A stretch of 64,000 nt of DNA from Pyxidicoccus sp. MSG2. Lineage in GTDB: Bacteria; Myxococcota; Myxococcia; Myxococcales; Myxococcaceae. The notes below the pieces were generated by a model. It did not search any database, was not told the origin of the DNA, and worked only from the letters and a program-made list of their open reading frames with translations. The stretch is taken from the NCBI RefSeq assembly GCF_026626705.1, contig NZ_JAPNKC010000001.1, forward strand, positions 5,846,001-5,910,000, in the 5' to 3' direction. Every line of letters begins with the position of its first letter. Within the stretch, counting starts at the first letter, position 1. The position numbers and the translations under genes are program-made. Below, in pieces: positions 44,606 to 52,722 of the stretch.

Positions 44606-47008
44606 TCAAGGCACGCGGTGCTCCCGGAAGGTGACTCGCAGCGTGTATCCACCCGGATTCGTTTCAACCCGGACGAAGTCTCGCGGCTGCGGCGTCTCCA
44701 GGCGCAGGGTGCCGCCCTGGCCTTCGCGCTCCCACGCCACCACCGCCAGGTCGTCCACCGCGAGCAGGCCCGACCCCTTGGCGGGTGGTGCCTCGTGGAG
44801 CGCGAGCTGCAGGGCCCAGGGCGCGTTGTAGAGGTCCGGCCGGGGCGGCGAGCGCGGAAGGGTCAGGTCCGTCGTCACCATCGTCCAGGCGAACGTGCCG
44901 CCCGGGTGGCGCAGGACGTCCTGCTCGCCGAATACATTGTAGAACTGGATGGGTTGATACTGGACGACGACACGGAACGCACCGGCGCCGCGGCCCTCGA
45001 GCCAGCCCACCACCGTGAGGTCCTGGCGGGGCTGGCCCTCCGCGAAGCCCGGCAGGCGGAGCCGGTTGTGCAGGTCCACCACCGCCTCCTTCTTGTCGCT
45101 CGCACTTCGGGCCTGGCAGAGCGCCGCGGCGCCCCGGTGCGGCGCGTCCTGGCACACGAAGCCCGCGCCGCCGTCCAGCTCCCAGCGCGCGGCCTCGCTG
45201 GCGTCGCCGTCCACGTCGTGGTCCTCGAAGTCGCCGTGCAGCAGCACGTCCCGCCCCGCGCGCAGTCGCCGTGCCTCCACGCGCTGGCCATTGGCGCCCA
45301 GCAGTTCCGCGACGGCCATGGACTCGCCCTCGTGGCGCAAGGGCCGCAGGTCCACCGTCGCCGCGCCATTCGCGTCCACCGTCACCGGCACGTCCACCGT
45401 GCGCTCGGTCACGGCGGCGGACCGGCCCTCGGGCAACAGCTCTCCGGACGACAGTTGCGGCATCAGCGTCACGCCGCCCTCGCGCGACAGCTCGGAGAGG
45501 TTGCGCAGGGTGAGCTCCGCCAGTTCGCCCGCGACGGGGCGGGGGCGGTAGTCCTCGATGTAGACGGGCAGGGCGCGCGCGCGGGACACGGTGGCGCCGT
45601 GCAGCTCCACCTCCGTCATCATGCCCACCATCGTCTCCAGCCGGTCCTGGTCGAAGGCGAGGTTGCCGAGCGACTGTGCCACCAGCACGCCCCGGTAGCG
45701 CAGGAAGCCCTGGGGCGTGTGCGGGTGGTGCGCGATGACGAGCGCCGCGCCCTGGTCCACCGCGTTGCGCAGTTGCTGCTCGGCGAAGGCCGCGGGCCGC
45801 TCGCTGTACTCGGTGCCCGTGTGCAGCATGGCGATGGGCACCCGCTGCGCGGCGCGCTCGCCGCCGAGGACCGCCGCCACGCGCGCGCCGTCCCGCAGGT
45901 CCGCCGCGCCTCCCTGGGTGGGGCCTGCGACGTAGTCATGCTCCTCGCCGGCGCCGCTGATGGCGCACATGGAGACGAAGCTGTAGGGCGTGCCCGCCAG
46001 CTCCGTGCGCCACGGGCGGAAGGCCTCGTCCGGAGTGCGTCCCGCTCCGCTGTACGAGAGCCCCGCCGCGGAGACATGCCGGAGTGTGTCCCGCAGGCCC
46101 GCGTCCAGGTAGTCGTAGACGTGGTTGTTGCCCATGCTCACGTAGTCCACGCCCAGCCAGGGCAGCGCGGGCAGTGAGCCGGGGAGGGTGAAGAAGGCGA
46201 AGTCCTTCGAGCCGTGCGGCGTGGCCGGCGTGTCCGTCACCGGCGTCTCCAGATTCACCACGCGGAACTCCGCCGCCTGGAAGAAGGGCCGCACGTGGGT
46301 GAACACCGCCTGCGTGCCGGGCAGCGGGTCCGACACGCGGATGAGCGCGTCGGGGTGGTCCTCGGGGACGCGGTCTCTCGGCGTCTGGTCCGTCGGGTCC
46401 AGGAAGCGGCGCCCCAGCGACACGTCTCCGCCGAAGAGCATCCGCACGCCGCCGTCTCGCGGCGTCAGCCTCAGCGGGAGCAGGCCCACCCGCGTCTCGG
46501 ACAGGCCGCGCCGCAATTCCACCGCGACGAGGGACGGGCGGAAGCCCTCCGCCTCCACCTGGAGCAGTGCGTTGTGCCGGGCGAGCACCGGGAAGCGGAA
46601 GCGTCCGTCCGCGCCGGTGCGCTGGCTCGTGTCACCCAGCTTCACCGTCGCGCCGGCCACGGGTGCGCCGGAGGTGGAGAGCACGGTGCCCTCCAGCGCG
46701 ATGCCGGTGCAGGCGTAGTCATGGCGGGCCTTGCGCTCGGCCTCGGGCACCGGGCCGGTGTCACCGGCGGGCTCGGGGGCGCAGGTCGTCAGCGCCGGAG
46801 TGGCCTCGGGCGGAGGGTCCTCCGGCGCCGGGCCCGGCGTCGGCTCGGGGAAGGGCAGCGGGCTGGGGGCGGGTGAAGGGGAGACGCCCGCATCCGGCTC
46901 CTCCACGGCGGGTTCCCTCGCGCCCGGGTCCTGCCGCGACCCAGGCTCGCTCGAGCAGGAAACCAGACACAACGCCAGACCTCCGGCGGGCAGCCACCGA
47001 TGCCACAT
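44606..47008 (-). CDS. CapA-family (PGA_cap) metallophosphatase-like lipoprotein
   Basis: 800 residues. ATG 47008 follows GAGGGAGGGG. Lipobox CLVSC (C18) and a Pro-rich linker, then a carboxypeptidase-regulatory-like domain (GTVLSTSGAPVAGATVKL). A CapA core follows: LFGGDVSLGRR, MGNNHVYDY, LHTGTEY and IAHHPHTPQG, the metal-site motifs of the calcineurin-like fold. The C-terminal 270 residues look like carbohydrate-binding or jelly-roll strands. CapA-type proteins act in polyglutamate or capsule handling outside the cell. The large extra domains suggest a surface enzyme. Confidence 0.8.
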   Translation of the reverse strand: MWHRWLPAGGLALCLVSCSSEPGSRQDPGAREPAVEEPDAGVSPSPAPSPLPFPEPTPGPAPEDPPPEATPALTTCAPEPAGDTGPVPEAERKARHDYACTGIALEGTVLSTSGAPVAGATVKLGDTSQRTGADGRFRFPVLARHNALLQVEAEGFRPSLVAVELRRGLSETRVGLLPLRLTPRDGGVRMLFGGDVSLGRRFLDPTDQTPRDRVPEDHPDALIRVSDPLPGTQAVFTHVRPFFQAAEFRVVNLETPVTDTPATPHGSKDFAFFTLPGSLPALPWLGVDYVSMGNNHVYDYLDAGLRDTLRHVSAAGLSYSGAGRTPDEAFRPWRTELAGTPYSFVSMCAISGAGEEHDYVAGPTQGGAADLRDGARVAAVLGGERAAQRVPIAMLHTGTEYSERPAAFAEQQLRNAVDQGAALVIAHHPHTPQGFLRYRGVLVAQSLGNLAFDQDRLETMVGMMTEVELHGATVSRARALPVYIEDYRPRPVAGELAELTLRNLSELSREGGVTLMPQLSSGELLPEGRSAAVTERTVDVPVTVDANGAATVDLRPLRHEGESMAVAELLGANGQRVEARRLRAGRDVLLHGDFEDHDVDGDASEAARWELDGGAGFVCQDAPHRGAAALCQARSASDKKEAVVDLHNRLRLPGFAEGQPRQDLTVVGWLEGRGAGAFRVVVQYQPIQFYNVFGEQDVLRHPGGTFAWTMVTTDLTLPRSPPRPDLYNAPWALQLALHEAPPAKGSGLLAVDDLAVVAWEREGQGGTLRLETPQPRDFVRVETNPGGYTLRVTFREHRVP

Positions 47009-47129
47009 CTTCCGTCCCCTCCCTCGCGCGCCTGTTCGCATTCGAGGGTGGAAGCGGCGGCGGACAGGTGCCAGGAACGTTCAGTGCTCGGAGCCTGGTT
47101 GCCTGCTCGTCGTTCGTCCGGGTGACGAC

Positions 47130-47246
47130 ATGAAACAACTCAATACCGCGCCGACTTGCTGGGTTGCAGGTTGTTCATGTTTCACCCAATCTTGAAATAA
47201 ATCTGATAAATCAAGAATCATCCGGCTTCCTCTTGAAAGGAGCCGC
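47130..47246 (+). promoter_or_regulatory. AT-rich promoter region of the large secreted protein
   Basis: This stretch is strikingly A/T-rich for the window. It holds TGAAACAAC (47131-47139) facing GTTGTTCA (47170-47177), CTTGA (47191) facing TCAAG (47211), and A/T runs such as AAATAAATCTGATAAATC that could form -10 elements. AAGGAG lies just before ATG 47247. Exact promoter elements cannot be assigned. Confidence 0.5.
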
Positions 47247-49952
47247 ATGAGACAACACCCGCTCGTTGCATGGCTGTGCCTGGCTTCGCTGCCAGTGGTC
47301 GCCGCGCAGGACGTTGCTCCCGCACCCGAGTCCCTCTCACCGCTCCAGCTCTCGCGTGACTCGGCGGCGCTCGCCTCGCGCGGGCGGGACATCGAGGGCG
47401 GCAGGCTGTACGTGGACTCACGGACGGAGCAGCGGGAGGGACGGCTCCTGAAGACGTTCACGCTCGAGGTGGAGCGGGCCGGCGACTACTTCGTCGCGGC
47501 GCACGCCCAGGCGGTGAACGCCGTCCCCGCGGATGCCCGTGAGGCGAAGGCGAAGGCGTACCCGCTCCAGCGCATCTCCGTGTCGCTGGACGGCAAGGAC
47601 CTCGGTGACTTGGACCTGAAGAAGAACGGCTGGCAGCCGTCGCGCATCCAGGGCCAGGGGCGCGTCTACTTCTCCGCCGGCCGCCACACGCTCACCTTCG
47701 AGAGCGCCGCCCCGCACTTCCCGGATGTCGATGCGGTGAAGCTCGTGGCCAACGAAGGTCAGGCCACCTTCGACATGGGCCTCTTCGACGAGTACGTCTC
47801 GGGCCTGAGGCGCGGCGCGGACCTGCGCGTGGGCAGGAAGGACAAGGTGGAGCCCGTCGCGCCGCCGCAGGGGCCGCCTCCGTCGACGGGGCCCATCCAG
47901 GGCGCGGCCTCCACGGGCTCGTATACGTGGCAGGTGACGCCGTACACGCTGAGCAATCCGAACGGCAACTACGCGCACCTGATGACGGTGCCGGTGGTCT
48001 ACACGTACTACCGCAAGCTCACGCTCAACGCGGGCACCAGCGTGACGTTCAACACGGCGCCCATCGCGGGGCAGGACTACTACGCGGTGGACCCGGTGAT
48101 GTACCTGTTCTGCTCCACCGACAACACGGTGGCCTGGTCCAACGACGACGACATCGGCCGGCACCCGAAGATTTCGGTCAGCATCCCCAAGACGTGTGAA
48201 TACAACCTCGTGCTGCGCGCCTACAGCAGCTACTACGCGGGCACGTCCACGGGCTCCGCGGGCACCGTCAACGTCTACCAGAACGGCGTGCTGCTGCAGG
48301 AGAACGCCGTGGTGTCCGGGTACATGGTGAGCGTGGGCACGTCCAACACGGGCACGCTCAACTACTTCACCGGCTACTCCACCGGCCTGCCCATGCTGTG
48401 GCTCGCGCCGGAAGGCAACCTGACGCCGATGCGCTTCTCGGGAGGCCGGTACTGGTACCTGCCGCCCATGGACTACAACTGGTTCGACGACGCGCGCTTC
48501 CGCATCGTGAAGAACACGACGTCGTTCATGAACATGTACCTGCTCGTGTCCGCCGAGGGCGCCTGGTACATCTACTGGGGCAACGCGGACGTGTACGGCT
48601 CGGTGAAGCACCCCAGCAGCTCGCCGTTCAACTCCTTCCCGAACCTGAAGCAGGCGGACGGGATGCAGACCGCGCCCTCCACCAACACGTACAACTGCGC
48701 GTCGTGGGCCGGCGGCCTGACGAATGGCTGGTACTGGGGCTGCCTCTACGCCAACAACTCCGGCGGCGCCTGCATCAACGGCACGTACTACAGCAATCCC
48801 TACTCCTGGTACTCGTGGGACAACTTCTTCGGCAACAACCCGCTGCGCTACACGGGCGCGCTCACGTACACGCGGACCGACGCCAACTCGAGCAACGCCG
48901 AAATCGCCGTCTGGTCCACCAGCAGCGACATCTACGGCGCGACGCACTTCTCCGTGCGCCGCGAGGCCAACCGCAACCCGCACGGGTATGACTGGGAGAG
49001 CAAGCCGGGTGGCCTGGAGCGCATCTTCCACCCGATGAACGCGCTGAACAGCACCAGCTACGGCAGCATCATCGGCTACTACCGCGACGCGGCGAGGGAC
49101 CCGTACACCCCCTGGCCCCTCGTCCCGGGACTCTCCGGCATGGAGAAGGTCAGCACGCCGTCCCTCACCTTCGACGAGTCCGTGGCCGCGGGCCTCACCG
49201 TGGTGCCCCACGTGGAGCTGACCCGCTCCGAGGCGGACACGCTCGCGCAGCTGCGTGCGGGCGCCGGCAAGGCGCGGCCCCAGCTGGACCGGCTCTACAA
49301 TGACTGGCTGGCCCGCGTCCGCTCCGAGGACCTGCGCGTCTTCAGCAACCCGGCCGTGTTCTTCGAGCAGAGGGAGTTCTCCAAGCTGGAGTCCTGGTTC
49401 CGCAACCACGAAGACGTGGCGGTGCCCTTCCTGATGGAGAAGGTGGTGGCCAGCGAGGAGGACGGGCTGGAGTCGACGCTCGCCGCCCTGGTGCTGGGCC
49501 GCCTCACCGGTGAGCGCGACGGCGCGTTGATGGACGAGGTGAAGCAGGACTGGCGCCGCGACAGCTACACGGCGGACGGCGCGTACGTGGCCCCGTCGTC
49601 GCTGGCGAACTCGAAGAACTTCGTGCGCAAGCTCCTCCAGCGGCGGTACGGCGTGGCGGACGAGCGCGCGTCGCTCGCGCCCCGCGCGGAGAACAGCCAC
49701 GAGCGCTTCAGCGTGTCGCCCAACCCCATGGTGGAATCGTCGAGCGTGCGGTTCCGCGTGGACTCCGCCGCCACCGTGTCGGCGGCCCTGTACGACGCGA
49801 AGGGCTCGCTCGTGCGCGAGCTGGCCTCCGGCGCGTACCCGGCCGGCACCCACGGCCTGGAGCTGGGTCGCGGCGCGCTGAAGCCCGGCGTCTACTCGCT
49901 GCGGCTGACGGTGGGTGACGAGGTGCTCACCCGCAAGGTCGCCATCCAGTAA
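47247..49952 (+). CDS. Large secreted protein with sorting-domain-like C terminus
   Basis: 901 residues. A signal peptide (cut near VVAAQD) is followed by a strand-rich domain (residues 60-175), a Pro linker, and a Tyr/Trp/Asn-rich middle (about 220-600). That middle includes YNCASWAGGLTNGWYWG, reminiscent of DUF7689-type domains. A helical part follows (640-810). The final 80 residues, FSVSPNPMVESSSVRF to GVYSLRLTVGDEVLTRKVAIQ, look like a FlgD-Ig or type IX secretion sorting domain. A single-copy gene with its own AT-rich promoter and a strong terminator. Surface or secreted role likely; enzyme function not recognised. Confidence 0.72.
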   Translation: MRQHPLVAWLCLASLPVVAAQDVAPAPESLSPLQLSRDSAALASRGRDIEGGRLYVDSRTEQREGRLLKTFTLEVERAGDYFVAAHAQAVNAVPADAREAKAKAYPLQRISVSLDGKDLGDLDLKKNGWQPSRIQGQGRVYFSAGRHTLTFESAAPHFPDVDAVKLVANEGQATFDMGLFDEYVSGLRRGADLRVGRKDKVEPVAPPQGPPPSTGPIQGAASTGSYTWQVTPYTLSNPNGNYAHLMTVPVVYTYYRKLTLNAGTSVTFNTAPIAGQDYYAVDPVMYLFCSTDNTVAWSNDDDIGRHPKISVSIPKTCEYNLVLRAYSSYYAGTSTGSAGTVNVYQNGVLLQENAVVSGYMVSVGTSNTGTLNYFTGYSTGLPMLWLAPEGNLTPMRFSGGRYWYLPPMDYNWFDDARFRIVKNTTSFMNMYLLVSAEGAWYIYWGNADVYGSVKHPSSSPFNSFPNLKQADGMQTAPSTNTYNCASWAGGLTNGWYWGCLYANNSGGACINGTYYSNPYSWYSWDNFFGNNPLRYTGALTYTRTDANSSNAEIAVWSTSSDIYGATHFSVRREANRNPHGYDWESKPGGLERIFHPMNALNSTSYGSIIGYYRDAARDPYTPWPLVPGLSGMEKVSTPSLTFDESVAAGLTVVPHVELTRSEADTLAQLRAGAGKARPQLDRLYNDWLARVRSEDLRVFSNPAVFFEQREFSKLESWFRNHEDVAVPFLMEKVVASEEDGLESTLAALVLGRLTGERDGALMDEVKQDWRRDSYTADGAYVAPSSLANSKNFVRKLLQRRYGVADERASLAPRAENSHERFSVSPNPMVESSSVRFRVDSAATVSAALYDAKGSLVRELASGAYPAGTHGLELGRGALKPGVYSLRLTVGDEVLTRKVAIQ

Positions 49953-49971
49953 CCGCTGTCACCGCTGACGT

Positions 49972-50009
49972 GCGAGCGCCACCCCGTGTCCCCCAGGGGT
50001 GGCGCTCGC
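49972..50009 (+). terminator. 14-bp perfect stem terminator
   Basis: GCGAGCGCCACCCC (49972-49985) pairs with GGGGTGGCGCTCGC (49996-50009) around a ten-base loop, 20 bases after the stop of the large secreted protein. A long GC stem without a U-tract, the usual form in high-GC genomes. Confidence 0.75.
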
Positions 50010-50073
50010 GCGCCGGGGGTGTCAGGGCCGGCGGGGATACTTCGCTTCCAGACAGGCCTGGAGGAGGCAGCCC

Positions 50074-50493
50074 ATGACGAGCCCGATGACCGGTGTCCCC
50101 GCCGCGCAGCCGATGCCCTCGCAGCAGCAGGGCGTGGCGCAGGCGGCGCCGATGGACAAGCAGGGGGAGTCGCGGTTCGACGGAGCCCTCGCGGACAAGG
50201 CCCGCGTCACCGGCACGCCCGCGGTTCAGGGTGTGCACGCGGTGGAGGAGGTCGCCCGCACGGAGCGGCCCGTGCTCAATGCCGTCTCCAACGTCGTGCG
50301 TGCGCTGGAGCAGGGCCAGCTCGACATGGACCGCATCATCCGGGAGGCCAGCTCCGGCAAGCCGTTCTCCAACGCGGAGCTGCTGTCGCTCCAGGCCTCC
50401 ATGTACCGCTACACGCAGGAGCTGGACCTGGTGAGTCGGGTGGTCGAGAAGGCCACCACCGGCCTGAAGGACGTGGTCAAGACGCAGGTGTAG
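50074..50493 (+). CDS. YscI/HrpB-type type III secretion inner-rod-like protein
   Basis: 139 residues; GGAGGAGGCAG precedes ATG 50074. The N terminus is polar and Gln/Pro-rich; the last 90 residues are helical and end in ELDLVSRVVEKATTGLKDVV, the C-terminal pattern of YscI/EscI/HrpB inner rod proteins. These small proteins build the rod inside the secretion needle. No other type III gene lies nearby, so this is an orphan copy. The last 17 bases overlap the convergent VanZ-like gene. Confidence 0.65.
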   Translation: MTSPMTGVPAAQPMPSQQQGVAQAAPMDKQGESRFDGALADKARVTGTPAVQGVHAVEEVARTERPVLNAVSNVVRALEQGQLDMDRIIREASSGKPFSNAELLSLQASMYRYTQELDLVSRVVEKATTGLKDVVKTQV

Positions 50494-50905
50494 CCGCGCG
50501 CAGGCGAAAGGCGGCGCTCAGGCCGAGCCCCGCCAGCACGCCGGCCGTGTAGCAGACGAGGTCGCTCCACAAGAAGCCCGCGCCCAGCACCAGCCGGCCC
50601 GGCAGCGTCCTGCGCACCGCGTTCAGCCAGGGCGCCTGGTAGAGCTGGCTGAACTCCACCGCGAAGGAGAAGGCCAGGGCCGCGGCTGCCACGTGGAGCA
50701 CCGGACGCGTGGGCGCCACGAAGCGCAGCAGCAGGAACACCAACAGCGCCCACAGCGTGTCCCCCGCGTACTCGGCGAAGAACGGCGGCCAGGCCACCGA
50801 CTTCGAGCGCGAGGCCAGGCCCAGCGCCAGCACGAGCACCGCCAGCACCAGCGAGATGAGGCGCACGCGGCGCGGCGAAGGGAGCGGAGCGGAAGGAACG
50901 TTCAT
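50477..50905 (-). CDS. VanZ/DUF2809-like integral membrane protein
   Basis: 142 residues. Four hydrophobic segments and EYAGDTLWALLVF plus FAVEFSQLY match the VanZ/DUF2809 type. ATG 50905 lies inside a REP-like repeat (its first codons MNVPSA are encoded by the repeat), so a start about 16 codons further in is also possible. Function unknown; the family is small and membrane-bound. Confidence 0.7.
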   Translation of the reverse strand: MNVPSAPLPSPRRVRLISLVLAVLVLALGLASRSKSVAWPPFFAEYAGDTLWALLVFLLLRFVAPTRPVLHVAAAALAFSFAVEFSQLYQAPWLNAVRRTLPGRLVLGAGFLWSDLVCYTAGVLAGLGLSAAFRLRAATPAS

Positions 50906-50910
50906 TCCGC
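50887..50910 (+). repeat. GGAACGTTC palindromic repeat, copy 2
   Basis: GAGCGGAAGGAACGTTCATTCCGC. It shares its first 18 bases, bar the last one, with 2408-2425 and pairs with the inverted copy at 50936-50959 (one mismatch), giving a possible 24-bp hairpin with a 25-base loop. A shorter match, GGAACGTTC, is seen near 47073. REP-like dispersed element. Confidence 0.6.
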
Positions 50911-50935
50911 CCCGGTCTACACGGCGGCGGACCCT

Positions 50936-50959
50936 GAGCGGAATGAGCGTTCCTTCCGC
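50936..50959 (-). repeat. GGAACGTTC palindromic repeat, inverted copy
   Basis: GAGCGGAATGAGCGTTCCTTCCGC is the near-perfect reverse complement of 50887-50910. The pair sits in the divergent gap between the VanZ-like and LuxR genes, where promoters must also lie. Confidence 0.6.
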
Positions 50960-51027
50960 GCGGGTGGCGGCCCGGCGCTGGCTCCAGGGTGGTAGGGTAC
51001 CCACCCGTTCCACTCCGGAGGTGCCGC

Positions 51028-52119
51028 ATGGGAGGCCCGTCCCTGCAACTGGACGCCCGCGAGCAGGGGCTCGTGCTGGAGCTGGTCGAGACGCTGGGCA
51101 GTTCGCTCAACCTCTCGGAGGTGCTGGACGGGGCGTACGGGCTGCTCGCGCGGCTGCTGCCGGCGGACTGCGCGGCCATGTGCGTGTCCCAGCCCGAGCT
51201 GCCCGGTGGTTACGACTGGGTGGTGACGCGGATGCCGGAGGCCTTCGTCACGCATTACGGCGAGCTGTCCGCCGTGGACTTCGTGCGCGAGGCCGTCGTC
51301 CACCAGCCCAAAGTGGTGCTGCGCGACTCGGAGATGGTGACGCCCCGGGCGTTGGAGCGCACGGCGCTGTACCAGCGCTGCCACGAGATTGGCTTCCCCA
51401 TGCGGCACGTGATGTCGGTGCTGCTGGACGTGCGCGGAGACTGGCACGGCGGCCTCACGCTGTACCGCGAGCGACAGCGGCCCTTCTCGGACAAGGACCG
51501 CGTCCTGCTCCAGCGGCTCACGCCGATGCTCGTCAGCACGGTGCGCAACTGCCGGCTGCTGGGCCAGCAGTCGCGCCGGGCCGCCCTGCTGGACACCCTC
51601 TTCCACCACCAGGGCGCCGAGTGCGTGGTGCTGGCGCCCTCCGGCCGCGAGGTGATGCGCACCGCGCACGCCACCGCGCTGCTCGAGCAGTGGTTCTCCC
51701 CGCTGGAGCGCGGGCCGGGCGGATTGCCGCTGGCCCTGCTGGCGCCGCTGGCCCGGCTGTCCGGCGCGAGGGGGCTGGAGGCGCCGCTCCCGGACGCCTG
51801 GCTGCGTGAGGGGCCGGTGATGGACCTGCGTGTCACCTACGTGCCGTTGCCACCGGATGGCGCGGGCCGGCGCGAGTGGGCGCTGCTGCTGCGCGAGACG
51901 CCGCATGGCACGCCGCTGCCGGAGACGTGGCGCGAGCGGCTCACGCCGCGCGAGGCGGAGGTGGTGTCCCGCGTGCTGCGCGGCTGGGACAACCAGCTCA
52001 TCGCGGAGGACTTGAAGTGCTCGCTGGGCACGGTGAAGAAGCACCTCCAGCACGTCTTCGACAAGCTGGGCGTGTCCAGCCGCGCCGCGCTGCTGCACCA
52101 TGCGGCGCGGAAGCAGTGA
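51028..52119 (+). CDS. GAF-like sensor / LuxR-type transcriptional regulator
   Basis: 363 residues; CGGAGGTGCCGC precedes ATG 51028. Residues about 30-180 look like a GAF-type ligand domain (DLAYGLLARLLPADC-like segment and FSDKDRVLLQRLTPML). The C-terminal helix-turn-helix is LTPREAEVVSRVLRG and GTVKKHLQHVFDKLGV. No receiver domain, so it is probably controlled by a small molecule. Divergent from the VanZ-like gene. Confidence 0.8.
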   Translation: MGGPSLQLDAREQGLVLELVETLGSSLNLSEVLDGAYGLLARLLPADCAAMCVSQPELPGGYDWVVTRMPEAFVTHYGELSAVDFVREAVVHQPKVVLRDSEMVTPRALERTALYQRCHEIGFPMRHVMSVLLDVRGDWHGGLTLYRERQRPFSDKDRVLLQRLTPMLVSTVRNCRLLGQQSRRAALLDTLFHHQGAECVVLAPSGREVMRTAHATALLEQWFSPLERGPGGLPLALLAPLARLSGARGLEAPLPDAWLREGPVMDLRVTYVPLPPDGAGRREWALLLRETPHGTPLPETWRERLTPREAEVVSRVLRGWDNQLIAEDLKCSLGTVKKHLQHVFDKLGVSSRAALLHHAARKQ

Positions 52120-52131
52120 GCGTCCGGCGTG

Positions 52132-52485
52132 TCAGTGCTCCTCGAACAAGGCCTGGATGACGCGCCAGGCCCGCTGCACGTCCCGGCCCGAGCGGTGGGC
52201 GAGGAAGTCGCAAATCTCCGCCACGGCATCGGTGCGCTCGCGCTCGAAGCCGTGGAAGAGCGTCTTCAGCGATACGTCCAGACCCACCGTCAGCTTGCCC
52301 AGCGTGTCCAGTGAGGGCGAGAACGAGCCACGCTCGATACGGCGGATGGCGTCGACGGAGAGGTTGCTGCGTTCGGCCAGGGTCTCCTGTGTCAGCTCGC
52401 GAGAGCTTCTCAGCATGCGCACGTGGTCGCCGAACCGTCGGTGCAGCCGCGTCCAGCTCGCTACCCTGTTCTTTGGTTTCTCCAT
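52132..52485 (-). CDS. XRE-family helix-turn-helix regulator
   Basis: 117 residues from ATG 52485. The helix-turn-helix LRSSRELTQETLAERSNLSVDAIRRIERG is typical of the Cro/XRE group; the C-terminal 50 residues are helical. It ends 12 bases after the LuxR gene on the opposite strand and is divergent from the SGNH hydrolase gene across 237 bp that contain nothing else recognisable. Confidence 0.82.
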   Translation of the reverse strand: MEKPKNRVASWTRLHRRFGDHVRMLRSSRELTQETLAERSNLSVDAIRRIERGSFSPSLDTLGKLTVGLDVSLKTLFHGFERERTDAVAEICDFLAHRSGRDVQRAWRVIQALFEEH

Positions 52486-52722
52486 AAGCCGCGGCGGATA
52501 ATTTGGGGCCTGCCTGCCCCAAGTGAAGTGAGGATGTTCGCGGTTTGACTGTGCACGTTTGCAGGGCCCGCTCTCGTGGGTTGGGGTGTCAGAGAGGAAG
52601 CGAATCCCCGGTTCCTGGCCGAGATTCGGGTTGCGAGGCTGGAGGATTCCAGCGGGCAGGGAAGCGCGGCGCCCGGCCGGGAACATGCGTGGGCGGGTGC
52701 TTTCGTCTACGCTCCCCGGCGC

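Noticed and set aside
47418..49853. 811-codon minus-strand frame opposite the large secreted protein
   Set aside because: Same antisense bias; the plus-strand frame has signal peptide, domains, promoter-like region and terminator.
52540..52565. Possible sigma-54 promoter (TGTGCACGTTTGC)
   Set aside because: The GC and TTGC elements are too close together to match the TGGC-N8-TTGC spacing.
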